Source: Fratercula arctica (taxonomy: Eukaryota; Chordata; Aves; Charadriiformes; Alcidae). Taken from it: a stretch of 64,000 nucleotides of DNA. This document shows positions 1 through 12,201 of the stretch, in pieces; the first letter of the stretch is position 1; the number at the start of each line of letters is the position of its first letter. A program made the translations under genes and the position numbers. Location: assembly GCA_947846985.1 (NCBI GenBank), contig CANTUZ010000004.1:79060159-79124158 (forward strand), written 5' to 3'. Under the pieces are notes generated by a model, which was not told the DNA's origin, ran no database searches, and saw only the letters and a program-made list of their open reading frames with translations.

Positions 1-1150
1 ATTTCATAAGAAAAATAATTAGTTTTTAATTAGAAAATTCTAAAACCCTGTATAAAAAGTCAGATACAGTTACAAGTCCAGGCAGGCAATTACAGAGACA
101 TGCCAGCTTTGGTATGAAAGCCATCTCCCCAGGTTAGCATAGGTCTGTTCTTGGATTAATAAGTGCACTCAAGAGGATACATAAACTATGTTGAGGATGA
201 TCCGTTCTCACTTTTATCTACAATTCCAGCCATCTGGAAACACCTTCATGCTGAAGATGAGCTAGAAGGCTGGAGAGATGTGCCCTAACTCTTCACAAGG
301 TTTACTAGCCTGGAATCGACCTGTTTCTGTGGCTTCCAGTTTGCATGGGAAGGAGGCAAGCTGAGCTTGCATCTCCTCAGGACACAGATGGAGTCAACAC
401 CATTCCAAACAGACAAATTCATTCTTTTCACATCTACTCAGCTGCAGAAATGCATTTTCGTAAATTAATTAATTTGTCTAAAGTCTTCTGAGAATTAGCT
501 GTTGTCAAGTGTTGTGTGAATTCCAAAGGAAATGAGAAAAGCTGGTTTCCAATGTTTCTCTCGACCCAATTAAATTTTTTACAGAACACATTCAGTTTTG
601 ATGAAACATCATAGCTCAGTGTAGCTCAGTGTGACAGCAGTTCAGCAGTGCCTTATCCTGGGATTTAGTGTGTTCAGGTAGACCCTTAACAAGTTGCAAA
701 CTTGACATTATACTTTAAAAAGCACTGTTATTGACTTCAGACTAACCCTAATTTGATTTAATAATATTTTAATAACTATGATTTAGCATATGCTTTTTGA
801 CCAATGAAAATGTCATGACGTTTTTTAGCTAATAGATTTTAGTGAGCTTTCTTGAGTGCTAAATTAGAATGTCAAATCACAGAAGATCCATACAAGTTTG
901 CAGTTCGGACTTTAAAACTGAGTTTCAGAAAAATGATGCTTAATTAATAAGCTCAGTCTTGTTAATACTGATGGTAATAATCAAAAGTGCCTTATTAAAA
1001 TGTATTTATGTACAGAAATGATAGCTGGAGTATTGTTGTCTATCAAATACACTACACTATTTCAAAAGTACTGTCCTCCTGTGTATCTCAGAAGCTTATA
1101 GAGACATAATTGTCTCCCTGGAAAATAATGCATTTTTCTCTTATTCACTC

Positions 1151-1205
1151 TCTTTCTTCTTTTTCTTTCTTTCTTTTTTTTTTTTTTTTTCTTTTTTCTT
1201 TTAAT
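1151..1205. repeat. Pyrimidine tract (T-rich with C)
   Basis: Low-complexity run of T with scattered C, about 55 bases. It is the kind of simple tract common in vertebrate intergenic DNA and is likely length-polymorphic. Confidence 0.85.
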
Positions 1206-1517
1206 TTCTGTTGTTTCAACTAGGGGCTTCTACTCCACAAGTTAATGCATAAGTACTTTCATTTTGTAACACATATTCATGGTAATGAGTGCGCCTGCTC
1301 TTGAATTTGTCCTAATAATAACCTAAACCGCAAACTTCAGGTTTTTGCTTTTCCGGTCTTCAAGACTTTTTGTTTGAAACTGTTTGGTCTTGGTTGTGTT
1401 ATTGTATTGCATGTAGCAGTGTGTTATATACACATACATATATACAATCTATATACAATAATATATAATAATCAATCAATAAGAGGCAAGATGAAATATT
1501 GACCCAAAGGTTCAAAT

Positions 1518-1589
1518 CCCTTTTTCTTTTTTTCTTTTCTTTTTTTTTTCTTTTTTTCTTTTTTTTTTTTTCTTTTTTTTTTTTTTCCT
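1518..1589. repeat. Pyrimidine tract (T-rich with C)
   Basis: About 70 bases of T interrupted by single C bases at irregular spacing. It is a second polypyrimidine block 300 bases after the first. The plus strand is all pyrimidine, so the minus strand is all purine. Confidence 0.85.
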
Positions 1590-2130
1590 GCCACCCATTT
1601 GATTGCCTTGGGAAGAATAGATAAACTTTGAGTTTAAAGCATCAACTTCTTTCAGGATGGAAATCAAATTATGTTTACTCTTCCCATCTCCATGTTGATT
1701 TCAATTGAACTTAAACAGGTTAAAAAACATAGTTTGGTTCCCTGTAAACAGATTTAATAATTACATGGCCAAATCTTTCTTCTCTGTTGGGCTCTTTGGT
1801 GTCCTTTATTTAGCATGAAAAATCCAAGGAAAATCTGAATGAGGGGAGAGAACTTTTGCTTTCTACTTGTGCTAGTTTTACCATGTCCTGACTGTCTTCT
1901 CATCTGTGAAACCACCAGAAAACAGAGATTTTAAGCCAGTTATGCTTAATATATTGAGCAACCTCTCTGTCTTTGCAGAGTCCATGAAACTCCCTTTCTT
2001 CAGCTGCCAGCCCCATGTCCTCCTGCATTTTCACTCGCTAATCAATTTCCTGGGCTGTCCTTTCTCTGTCTTATTGGATTAAGAAAAGACTTATGGCAAA
2101 CTACTTCGTGGTGAAATGTGATTTTCACAA

Positions 2131-2319
2131 GAATATTCCCTTTGGTCTTCAGGGCTTTAGTGGATACAGAAGAGCTACTATCACATCTTTAATAAACTTG
2201 TCTTTGAAACTGTTGAGTTATGTCATGTGAATATTCCCTTGGGTCTTCAGGGGTTTAGTAGAAATAGAAGAGCTACTATCACATCCTTAATAAACCTGCT
2301 TTTGAAACTACTGAATTAT
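2131..2319. repeat. Two-copy tandem duplication, period 98 bp
   Basis: Two 91-base copies, 2131-2221 and 2229-2319, begin with GAATATTCCCTT and end with GA(G/A)TTAT. They align without gaps and differ at about a dozen positions. Each carries an AATAAA hexamer in the string TTAATAAAC. The 7-base spacer makes the period 98. The substitution load suggests an old local duplication. It is not a known transposon to me. Confidence 0.85.
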
Positions 2320-5300
2320 CTCCTTTTCCAGTGTGTAATAGTGCTTATATGTGGAAAAAAAATGCCTGGGTTGATGGGTTATCCTGAAGAATGGATTTCA
2401 TGCATAATCTAGTCAGCATGTACTCCCTTGGGTTTGGCGTCTGACAGTTTCCCTGCCTCTGTGCTTGCTAGACCAATTTGTGTTCACTTGCTTTGCTTGA
2501 CGAGCTGGTGACAGTACTCCACAAAGACCAGACAATCTTTAGTTTTCACACTGTGCTGGATCTGATTTAGGTTTGATTTATTCCCAATAAAACTTATTGA
2601 GGCAGAGAATTTCTTATTTGTCCTTATATTTTAGTAATTCCACTGTTTCTTGCATTCATAGAGTATTTGGTAATTCTTTTCAGTTCAGCAAAAATCTCTA
2701 ATATCCAAATGTCTTTGTCCATTAGATTTCTGTTTTAAAGCTACATGAAATAGGTACCATTATGTTTTTCCTTAGCTCTTGAGCAATCTTTTTATTTGAT
2801 ATGGTCAACATATCCAACCACTCTGCTTCATTACCAGGAGCCATATTTCCAAGATATACGTTAAATGCAAGTTAATTTTATTTTCATATTGCATTTTTAT
2901 GCTTAAAACCATATTTATTATATCAGGATACACTAATGCCTTACTTAAATACTGCATTTTAAATCAACTGGTTTTATACTTTACTGTTTTCGTGCATTAT
3001 CAGAGTCTCTGGCAAGATTTTTGTTTAGAAAAAAAGGATCAGAGTTTCAACATATTAAGAGCTAATGTATTTGATCAACCTAAGTTTAGCTACTCATTAA
3101 TCCTCAGGTTGCTTACTGCTATTAAATCATTTAATTTTCATAACATTTTTGTCTCTTTACCATTTCCGTAATTCCATTCTTCTTGACCCTCTCTCTGGCT
3201 GCGTAGCTTTCCAGACTTCTCCCTTTTGCTGTGCAAGTGCTGACATGTTCACCGTACTGGTAATTGATTGGTAAGCACAATATTATATTTTTAAAAATGA
3301 AGAAAATCATTCAGGTTGGTATGCCAGTTTTCCAGGATGTAAACTGTATTCACGACTACCAGATTTTTAAATGGCATTTGAAAGAGTAAGTGGATAAGGT
3401 AGGAATGCACACATAACATGCACTTCTGGTTAATAAAATGTAAGTTAGAATTAGTAACCTGTGTTCTTGACTCATATTAGTTGTCCACAAAATGCTCTTA
3501 ATGACTGGAAACTATTACTATCAGACCAGTACCTAGTTCTTTTACGGTGCAGATACTTCTTTGGGTGGAATCACTATTGACTTACCAAACTATATGGACA
3601 CTTAAAATCCCACAGGAATTTTTTTCTCCCCCGAGGATGAGTATACAGACCCTCTTGATCCATGCAGTCAAACAAAAGAATGTGAGTTTTACAAAAACTT
3701 AGTCCTGTAGTTTTGACATTTCTCTTTTCTCCAAGCCAAATATTAATGCAATTCAAAAGATCTGAAAAATACAAAATAATATTAAAAAAAAACCCCATAG
3801 AACCCCACGCTCCAAGCAATCTTGGAGTGCTGTCAATACAAATACATATAAACAGCGAGTACACATTTTTGGTGGTGCATGCTCTATTGTTTATAAATCA
3901 AAGAAAATTGTAGGCAAAGATGATGTAGTTGTTCACTAGCCATAAAGTTCCCAAACGTGGCAAAATTCCAAAGGCACGCCCTAGTCATGTCATTAGGGGT
4001 CAGTTTAAGCTGTAGTCAAAGGTCTGAGTGCAAGTTATAACAATGCTTCAATTAATGCGACTAGCTAACCTATTTATAACAGTGGGGCCAGGTAGCACAT
4101 GCAGCAGTATTGATATGGCAGCTCAGGCTTCAAAGAGAAGAAATATCCTCACTGTTTCCATGAATTCACAGATGACTTTGGAAGTCTGTGAAGGCATAGT
4201 ATTCAAATTAGCTAGTTTATTGCCAGTTCAGCTATTTCTAAATGAATTACAATCACACATGGAGTAAATGAATACAAATCAGTACTATACGGTCTGCTAA
4301 AGAAGTGTCCTGTGCAGTATTTTGAGCGTATGATTAACAGATGTATATGGTTAGAGAGAATTATTAAAATTTTACTGTACTCTTTGAGATGATTGATATT
4401 CCTAGAGACAAGCGAATAGGAGAAAATGCTTTGATTCTCTACTCCAGAGCAGATGGATGGGAAAGATGATAAGGAAATCAAAATGAAAGGAAGGACAAAA
4501 AAATGTAAAACAAAAAAGAAGAAAAGTTGATGAAGGGAGATGAAGACAGAACAACTAGAAGTTTAAGAAAGCTGTAGTATCCTTGAGAATGGAAAAATCC
4601 CAGTCAGCACAGTTACTGTATTTACTTTGTTGGCTTGTTTGTTGAAGAAGCACCCAGAAAGCCAGGTCAGGGGAGGCTGCAGGCTGCCTCAGAAGCTACA
4701 AAGAGACATTTCCTTTGTTCTACATTTTGGAGCTGGATCTGACATGCGTGCTTAACAGTCCATTTCATCTCATTAAAATTGGCACCAACATAAATTGCAG
4801 AGAGAAGAGGCTGTATCCTCCCTTTCCATGGATGGTCGATTATTCCTGTCCCTCCCCGAGCCTCTTCCATGTCTTTTATCGGTTTTCTGGGGGAGTGCTG
4901 ACACGTTCCTTTTGAGCTAGTTCACCATGCCTTTTTGCTTTGAGATCTACAGCCAGATGTGAGAGGGAAGCAAGACCACTGCCTGTTTTGGCAGTCAATA
5001 GTCATCTATACTGCCCTAAAATGACTGTCAAACTATGGGGTTAAGGCAAGAGGGAGTTCTCATTCTGAATTCGTATAATACAGTCTTCACCACAGAAGTT
5101 TAATTTAAATTAAAATGTCTTGCATGCATATGTAACAGCTGTTAAAACAGTATAATTACATAAAAAACTTAAGGTACCTGTACAAACAAGCAAAAAAGGG
5201 ATATTTCTATTTCCAACACCTCCTTCTGCTGAACAATAGTGCATCCACAAAGAAAAAATAGAGATAGCATCCAATTAACCATCAAGCACATAGTCTTAGA

Positions 5301-5369
5301 TAAAATCCAGCTCATTAATTCAATCTAAATGTCAATAGAAGTACAGTTTTTGTGCTCAATCCTATATCC
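2320..5369. other. Unique AT-rich non-coding DNA
   Basis: Stop codons interrupt all frames and the open frames that remain are below 100 codons. No transposon tail, RNA gene or promoter is recognisable. A weak acceptor/donor pair (CCAG ending 3214, GTAAGC at 3271) is too poor to call an exon. Confidence 0.6.
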
Positions 5370-5483
5370 AAAAGAAAAAGAAAAGAAAAGAAAAGAAAAG
5401 AAAAGAAAAGAAAAGAAAAGAAAAGAAAAGAAAAGAAAAGAAAAGAAAAGAAAAGAAAAGAAAAGAAAAGAAAAGAAAAAAGG
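5370..5483. repeat. (AAAAG)n microsatellite
   Basis: About 22 nearly perfect units of the pentamer AAAAG over roughly 113 bases. Frames on the minus strand read as Phe/Leu/Ser repeats only because of this array and are not genes. Its purity suggests it is young and probably variable in length between individuals. Confidence 0.97.
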
Positions 5484-8400
5484 TCGTAAATAGAGTCTAA
5501 GGATGAGAGAGGGCAAATGCAGCTTCTGGGAGAGGTTGAATAGTTAGTGTAGGGTTGCTTTTTTTGCACCTCAGAGCTCATCCCATCCCAGGCACTTGAA
5601 TTCTTTGTGTCTTGTGGCCAGTGTAAGGGCAGTAGGGAAAATGTCTGGTAGAGTCACAATCCCTTCCTGCGGTTCTGCCGGAATTAAAAAAAAAAAAAAA
5701 ACAAACACCAATTTATTAGTGACATCAGTTCTTGAAAGCAATCCACATGCCACGCAACTAGCAGTCAAAGCGGAATAACTGTATTTTCTAAGGCAGTTTA
5801 CATTTCATCAGACTTTTTGAAACAGTTGTTAACAAGCAAAGAAACAATCGAACAGCCTAACTAAGTGTTGCTGCATTGTAACCAGAAATAAACAAAATTC
5901 TGCCTTCGCATATGTGTTTCGGGCGAAACGACAGAGAAGAAAGAAAATTGCGAGGGAGTTTTCTGTTCTGTTATTAAGCTAGTACTCTTAATTGCATTTC
6001 GGCAACACTTGTTTCTTTTCTGTTTTATTAATTGTCTGGTAAAGGAAACTTGCTACCACAAAACAACGTACAAGCACCTGCCTTATTAGTGATTTTTTTT
6101 TTTTTTAAAGTACCTCTTGGGAATAAATCACTGGCTTCATATGAAACACAGCTGATGTAGAGAGACCTTTTCCTCTGTTTTCCTTAAAGTTTTAGACCAT
6201 CTTGTAAATGTATTTATTACTTAATGATTGGCATAAAGGCACTTATTTGCACAGCTGGGATAATGCCGGTTCACAGGGACTCAGAGTGATATATTCTGCA
6301 ATTGCAACTAATCTATTTTATCTAAGTGTTTGTTCTCAGAGGCCAATGTCTGTCTGGAAAGTTCTTGTGTGTTAGAATGAATGTTATTTCTTTCAGTGGT
6401 TTCTATTTATCACTGTGCTGTGGGACACTACTGGCAATTTAGAAAAGAATAATGCCCTCCAGGTTAGAGACCAACAGCAGGAGCTGCTCCCATAAAGACA
6501 AATGTACTAAAGATTTATCTGTTTACCTATGTAATTTTTCCCTCTTTAAGATACCGAGGGATTTTTGTGCATCATTTGCTACTGATTTGTAAGAGGTTGT
6601 TGTCTAAAGTAAAGAAACATAGCGCCTTCGCCTTCTCTTACCAAAAATTCCTCATCTTTTAGACGTTTTGAAGAGAACAGAAATTATTTCATAGCGAATT
6701 ATATTTGCAGAGCTCTTAATGAAGCTACTAGAACATATAATTACCTTAGTGATCCTGAGTACATTAATGGTTTGATCCTCAGTAGAATTGGGGGAGGCAG
6801 GGAGGGGGAAGCAGCTGTCATGTTTCCAGGAGCTATTCCCAAGCAGTAAAGATAGGCTGTGCATTTAAAACTTCCACTTACAGAAAATAATGACAAAAGT
6901 CTAAGAATTAGTGCTGTCTTGAATTAATAAGTTAATTATAGCCTTAATTTGTTTTTGTATACTGAGCCGGCATATGGAATCCTCATTAAATCTAATGACA
7001 GGTTGTTTTCAGCATATTTAGTATTAAAAGCAACAATAACAAATGATTTTGAGAAATATTGAAATTAATTTTAAAGTTCAAAAACATGGGAGTAACACCA
7101 TCAATTGCAGATTTTAATTTGTTGACACTGGCAAAAGCATCGCATTCAAAGAAACTGTGAAAAAATTGACTTTAAGTGTAACATTTCACATAGGTAATTT
7201 TATACATATAGACTCGCGTACGTGTGTGTGTATATGTAAAATTATATGCAAAATGGAGATAAATTTTACAAGGATAATTAGAGATATCATAGATACAAAC
7301 TTAACTTGTGGCATGAGTATTTTTATGGGACACATATTTCTGGGGGATGAATTTGAGCCCCAGGGTCTGACATAAGGCAAATACACTTGGTCAGTCTCAC
7401 CTGAGATGTTACTGTAAAGTGAAATTAAGTACTTATGAGATAAGCCTGAACACCTGGCTTTTTTAATCAGCCTTGAAGTAGTGCATTATGTTATTCCTGA
7501 AAGAGATCAGGGTTGTTTAGAAGTTGCTGCTCATCAGTGTTTTGCTGGTCCCTCTTTGCAAGAGTCTCCTTCTAGAAGGAGGTTCACTTGGTTTCTCATA
7601 CCCCAAATCTTCTTTCTAAAGAAAGGAAAAACTATCTGAAGTAAAGTTGGGAAGGCTGAGTGAAAAGGAACGGATGGAGTAAATGGGGAACTTTGTCACT
7701 GTCACACAGTTGACATCAGAGTGAGTGAGAAAGAGCCAATGTACTGCAGCTACAGAAAACTATGTTTCAGGTCTTACACAACAACCAAAATTTAGACTGC
7801 TTCTAAAAAGAGTCTGGAAATTAAACTTCATGGAATGTCTCCTTGCAGGTAAGAAAGGGGAGAATGAGGGCTGGTGTATTAAAAAAAGCCAGGTTTTGCT
7901 TGCTTTTTCTTGCACCTTTTGCACCAATGCAATCTGATGAAAATCAACGTGGTTACACATCCGTTACTTAGTTCTGAACTCATATAACTATAGCAGTCAG
8001 TGGTTGCTTGGTTATTTGCCTCTATTTGCTTATATCAGAAATGTTTTTCTGATTCAAAATCAAAGGCCTTAACTCAATAAGATCTTCTAAAATCTGTGTA
8101 AATAACTGTGTCGAGCATCAAACAACAAACAGTTTATTAAAATTGATGTTATTTTGCATAATGTTCCCTAATTTAGAGCACTTAATATTTCTTTTCCAGT
8201 GCAATGACTTAATTGATTTTATATCACTGTATTCTGTTGAATGATTTATGCTTAATTTCTTGCTGCCCAATTAACAGTATAATAGATTGCAGTTCATCAG
8301 GGATACTGCATCTTGAGTAGTGTTATCTCTTCTGAAGGTGAGAGTCAGTCTTCATCAAGACAGCTTTAAACTGATTCAATCCTCAACATTTGACATCCCA

Positions 8401-9612
8401 GTTGTAAGCCTCCAAGTTCCCTTTGCAGTTTTTCCGAACTGCAAGTGGTCCAAATATTGTGTCATCTGTATTTGGATTATAGAATTCAAGACAGTGAAAA
8501 ACAGTCGAGGGCGGAGGTAGGCACGTTTATGGATGAAATTGAAAAGTACACGAAATCGATATGAATTTGGTATTGAAAAGTAAAGTGAGGAAAATACAGT
8601 GTGATACAGAGGACAATCTGTATTCTATGACTTCCCAAAAGGCTTCCTACCACTACAAAAAAAAAAAAGGCTGTGATAGTGATTGACCAGGAGGGGCTAA
8701 ACTGGTACTGCAGAGGATTATGAGACCTGTAGGAGAAACCAGGATGACGTTTTATTGTAAATATAAAGAATTTCACATGACTTTCGGTGAAATAAGATTA
8801 CGGACACTGTCTTCAGAATCCTACTGGTTTTCACACTGAGACTACATTTCAAACTTGAATGTTTTGGGGGAAGAAGAGAAGGGTGTTCACACTGTCTTCA
8901 GGGGAAAGGAGTGGTTTGAAACTACAATGAAGGGAAAAATTGGGAAAATAAGAATATTTTAGATGAGAAAGTAAATAATGAAAGGCAGAGGGATAGATAG
9001 AAAGACAACAGAGAGCACTGGGATTTTTTTTTTTTTTTTTGTGACAGTGTAATGCAACTTTCATTTGCTTTAAATAATAAATAGTTCCACAAACACTGGA
9101 ACTAATAGAGTTGTGTTTCCAAATGATTTGTGTTTCATCGGATGGCTTTTTAAATGAAGTAAACTAAGCCTGCAGCATGTTTCCTGTCCTTATTAAACAC
9201 TAGAGAACTCATATGAGGAGGGAAAGAGAGAAGGAGAATGAAAGTGAGATCATGTCTAATAAAGTTCAAGCTTTGATTGAAGCTTTTCCAAGAATTAAAG
9301 CATTTATAACCTCTCTCTTCTATCTACACCCTCCAACACAAGAATGTGTGCATTCAGTAATAGTTCGGTTCATCCTCCGGTCTTTCGCTTGGTGTAGGTA
9401 TCACTATAGCCTCTTTCCTGCCCCTAGCTAACTGTTTTCACAGAATTTGTAAGAATGTAACATCTGAAAAATCTGTCTTTTTGTCAGATTTGCTAGAAAT
9501 TGGCCAGCCAGTTCAAAAGTGCTGGAGGAGCAGGGACTGCCGCGTTCTCCCAACTGCACTGGCTCATGAATGACCTGAGTAGCATGAACTTTTTATTCAG
9601 GGGAAGAAGGGT
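5484..9612. other. Unique non-coding DNA with conserved-looking patches
   Basis: No gene found. The stretch 5880-6330 has balanced composition with several TTAAT/ATTAAT homeodomain-type motifs and looks like conserved non-coding sequence; this is inference only. Short homopolymers occur at 5686-5700, 6091-6106, 8660-8668 and 9022-9040. Confidence 0.5.
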
Positions 9613-9724
9613 AAAAAAAAAAAAAAAAAAAAAAAAGAGAGAGAGAGAGAAAAAAAGCCAGAAATCACCTTTTCGGAAAGTTTCGCTAGTTTGTTCATTT
9701 TTTTTCTTCCTTTTTTTTTTTTTT
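9613..9724. repeat. Poly(A)-(GA)n tract followed by a poly(T) tract
   Basis: A run of about 24 A passes into (GA)n and A again (9613-9657), and 40 bases later a T-rich run occurs at 9697-9724. The A and T runs could pair in a transcript. No processed-pseudogene body ends at the A run. Confidence 0.85.
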
Positions 9725-10189
9725 GTTATGAAGACCGAAGGAAAACTCTTACTTCTTCCTAGTCCTGGTTTATGTTTCCTTCTGGTGAGCTGGGCACAGA
9801 GCTTTCATTTTGAATCTGTTTAGCAAAGCATGAAGCTGCATCCCTGGCCAGCCAGTTGCCTGGTTCATGCTACTCTTCCATTCTGTCCTACTGGGTTGCA
9901 AGTGAAAATAATTCCCCGTCCTGGACCCATGCTGTATCAAGGCATTACTCCTGACAAAGACATCCCAGGAGCCAGCATTTTCTGAGTTCACCTTGGGAAC
10001 GGCAGTCTAACTGTGGAAAGCTTGCTCCCCAGGGGAGAAAGGGAGCTTCCCACGTTGAAGAAGTAGCTCTCATCACATCACGCGCCCCAAGTAGAAAATG
10101 AAATTTGATGATAGATCATTTGAGATCAGTTCAGTTTATTAAAAAGGAGCTGTTCCCACAAGAATTCTGCACACTCAGTGCCCAGAGGT

Positions 10190-10930
10190 AGCTGTGAGCC
10201 CTTCAGCTGAAGCGGGTGCAGGAGGACAGGGCGCTGCGGTGGTGTTCTTCCAGCGTGATGATGACTATGGAAGTGACCCCAGCAAATCCGACCCCTCCGC
10301 CAAGCCAATGGCTGTGCACAAGGTCAGTCGGGGCATTTCAGGCATTATGGCCATTGACGCCACCGTTTTGGCCTGACCTTGATGGCCGGCTTCATTCTCT
10401 TTCCATTTTCAACCCCCTGGCACCCGCCTTCCTCCCGAAACCATTGTCTCTCCCCCTGCCCTCCCTCTCCCCTCGCTCCTCTCCCAAACAGGAGAATCTC
10501 CCACCGTTGCCATAACAACAGACAGCAACCTGGCCCCGGCTGGGCACTCCTGCCCTTTTCCTTAAAAATTCAACCTCATGTAAAAACATTTGTGTCTCGT
10601 TCTCTCTCCGGAATCCTTTCCACTCTGGCTCTAATAGGAGAAAGAGTCACTCTGCTCTGCGTGTGGCCACTGTCCTCTCTTACTCCCTCTCAAAACACCG
10701 TTTTCACACCACAAAGAAGCACAGATTTGATGCTTAATTATCCCCTACTGAGCTTCCTCTCTAATGTACTCAGAAGGGCACGCCACTTCGCAGGCTTAGC
10801 GGTACGAGTAGGTTTATCTTTGCCATCCCAGTGCTCCTCTCCGCAATCGCCGTGCCGCAGCCGTACCACCTGGACCAGACGCGGACTGATAGGAAAACAC
10901 AGCTCTGCCCGGACAAAAAGGATAAGGAAA
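10190..10930. promoter_or_regulatory. CpG-rich promoter-like block
   Basis: By hand count this block holds about 31 CpG dinucleotides in 720 bases, whereas flanking lines usually hold none or one per 60. It contains a CCAAT box in GCCAATGG (10305-10309) and a 9-base inverted repeat CAAGGTCAG/CTGACCTTG (10319-10327 and 10373-10381). It also has a perfect X-box at 10506-10519 and a second CpG cluster at 10790-10910. Together these look like a CpG-island promoter, possibly of a non-coding RNA. No TATA box is obvious and direction is unknown. A 212-codon open frame crosses it but is probably a by-product of GC content. Confidence 0.35.
10506..10519. promoter_or_regulatory. X-box (RFX-type site)
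   Basis: GTTGCCATAACAAC fits the X-box consensus RYYNYY-N(1-3)-RRNRAC at every defined position. RFX proteins bind such sites, often in promoters of cilium genes. It sits inside the CpG-rich block, which raises its credibility. A 14-base match can still be chance. Confidence 0.4.
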
Positions 10931-11966
10931 CATGGAGAGCGGTGCTACAAAGTCGTCATAGCAGATAGTAGCAATGGAAAAAAATGTCCTCTGTCCTCAA
11001 CTCATCCATCAGACTAAAAGGGATCGCTTGGTCGTGCTTTTCCAGCCACTGGGAGCAAAGATATCATATAATTCTGCAAAACGTCTGTGCTGTTTCATTT
11101 TGCGTCTTGTTTTATGGGGAATAAATTTCTCACCTGAACACCAGCATAGACACAAGTCTATAGGGCTGTATAAGAGTATGTAATTTTAGTTTGTTCTAGT
11201 CTTGTAGCCTAATGTAAGTGTCATTCTGGCACGTATGATTCAGGTGTTAATCAGACTTTCAGGTTAATTCCTGTTCCTGGAACCAAATCATGTCAAAATG
11301 CAGGTGGGGAAAGTTGTCTTTGGCTTCACCCATTTCACTCCCTTTAGAGTGTACCTGGCATTGTCCTGACAGACAAATTTCTGGAAGCCCACAGAATTCT
11401 GGAAGCCTCCAGGCCCTGGAGCACTTATCACAGCATAGTGAGTGTGAGTTAGGTGGAACAGCGGGCAGATAATGTCAGTATCACAGATCCCGCTTTTCCC
11501 TTATGATTTGGACAGCAAGCATTTTAGAAACACTCTAATGTGCCAGGTCCCAGATATTACTGGCATGGAGTTCAGTTCTTTGTAGGATCTACCTGCTGCC
11601 CCACATATAGCATCTCTAGACCGCAGAGAGGTGTGGATACAGAAGGAGCAGCAGAAACATTCCCTTTGGTTAGAAATTTTGGCTAATTTTGTATTGACAG
11701 CTCCATTAAAATAGATATATATATTATATATATGTATATAATATATTATTAGCTCCATGAATCTTTGTGAAAGACTTTCATGTAACTCAGCATCCTCTGA
11801 TACACCCACATCTTGTAGGAAATGGTCTCTGTGGGTAAACAGCATCTGATTGGTAGCTGTACAGATGCCAGCCCAGCTACAGGTCTCTGTTCAGTGAGAC
11901 CGTGTCTCCAAAAGGTGTAAGAGATGTGTCCTATACTTTCTTAATAATCTCCTTAAAGATCTTCCT
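10931..11966. other. Unique non-coding DNA
   Basis: Ordinary AT-rich sequence with an alternating TA/AT stretch at about 11713-11750. No gene or transposon is recognised before the CR1 tail that follows. Confidence 0.55.
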
Positions 11967-12201
11967 TGAACACAGGAAGTTCCATCTCAACACAAGGAGG
12001 AACTTCTTTCCTGTGAGGGTGGCAGAGCCCTGGCACAGGCTGCCCAGAGAGGTGGTGGAGTCTCCATCTCTGGAGACATTCCAACCCCGCCTGGACGCGT
12101 TCCTGTGCCACCTGCTCTGGGTGACCCTGCTCTGGCAGGGGGTGGGACTGGGTGGTCTCCAGAGCTCCCTTCCAACCCCGGGCAGTCTGTGATTATGTGA
12201 C
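11967..12201 (+). mobile_element. CR1 LINE, 5'-truncated 3' tail
   Basis: About 235 bases of a CR1 3' end in plus orientation. It encodes the end of ORF2, seen as the frame HRKFHLNTRRNFF then [18 protein letters not shown]. The 3' UTR follows, with CTTCCAACCCCGG and a decayed tail (TCTGTGATTATGTGA). The frame matches the C-terminus of CR1 ORF2 as known in birds. It is dead on arrival, like most CR1 copies, and part of a different subfamily from the copies at 23.4 and 30.1 kb. Confidence 0.93.

Larger units (their letters stand above)
1..2130. other. Unique AT-rich non-coding DNA
   Basis: No open frame of note and no recognisable repeat apart from the two pyrimidine tracts listed separately and an AT-rich stretch near 1425-1480. 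A branch/pyrimidine/CAG acceptor-like site ends at 1978 but has no good donor after it. I see no gene. Confidence 0.6.

Noticed and set aside
1501..1513. GGTTCAAATCC, a match to the tRNA B-box
   Set aside because: No A-box at the right distance and no cloverleaf can be folded; it is followed by a pyrimidine tract. Chance match.
5315..5581. Minus-strand frame of repeated Phe/Leu/Ser
   Set aside because: Created entirely by the (AAAAG)n array.
10382..11017. 212-codon open frame over the CpG-rich block
   Set aside because: No recognisable domain, composition dominated by S, P, L and R as expected from pyrimidine- and GC-rich DNA, and no splice or initiation context. Probably chance.
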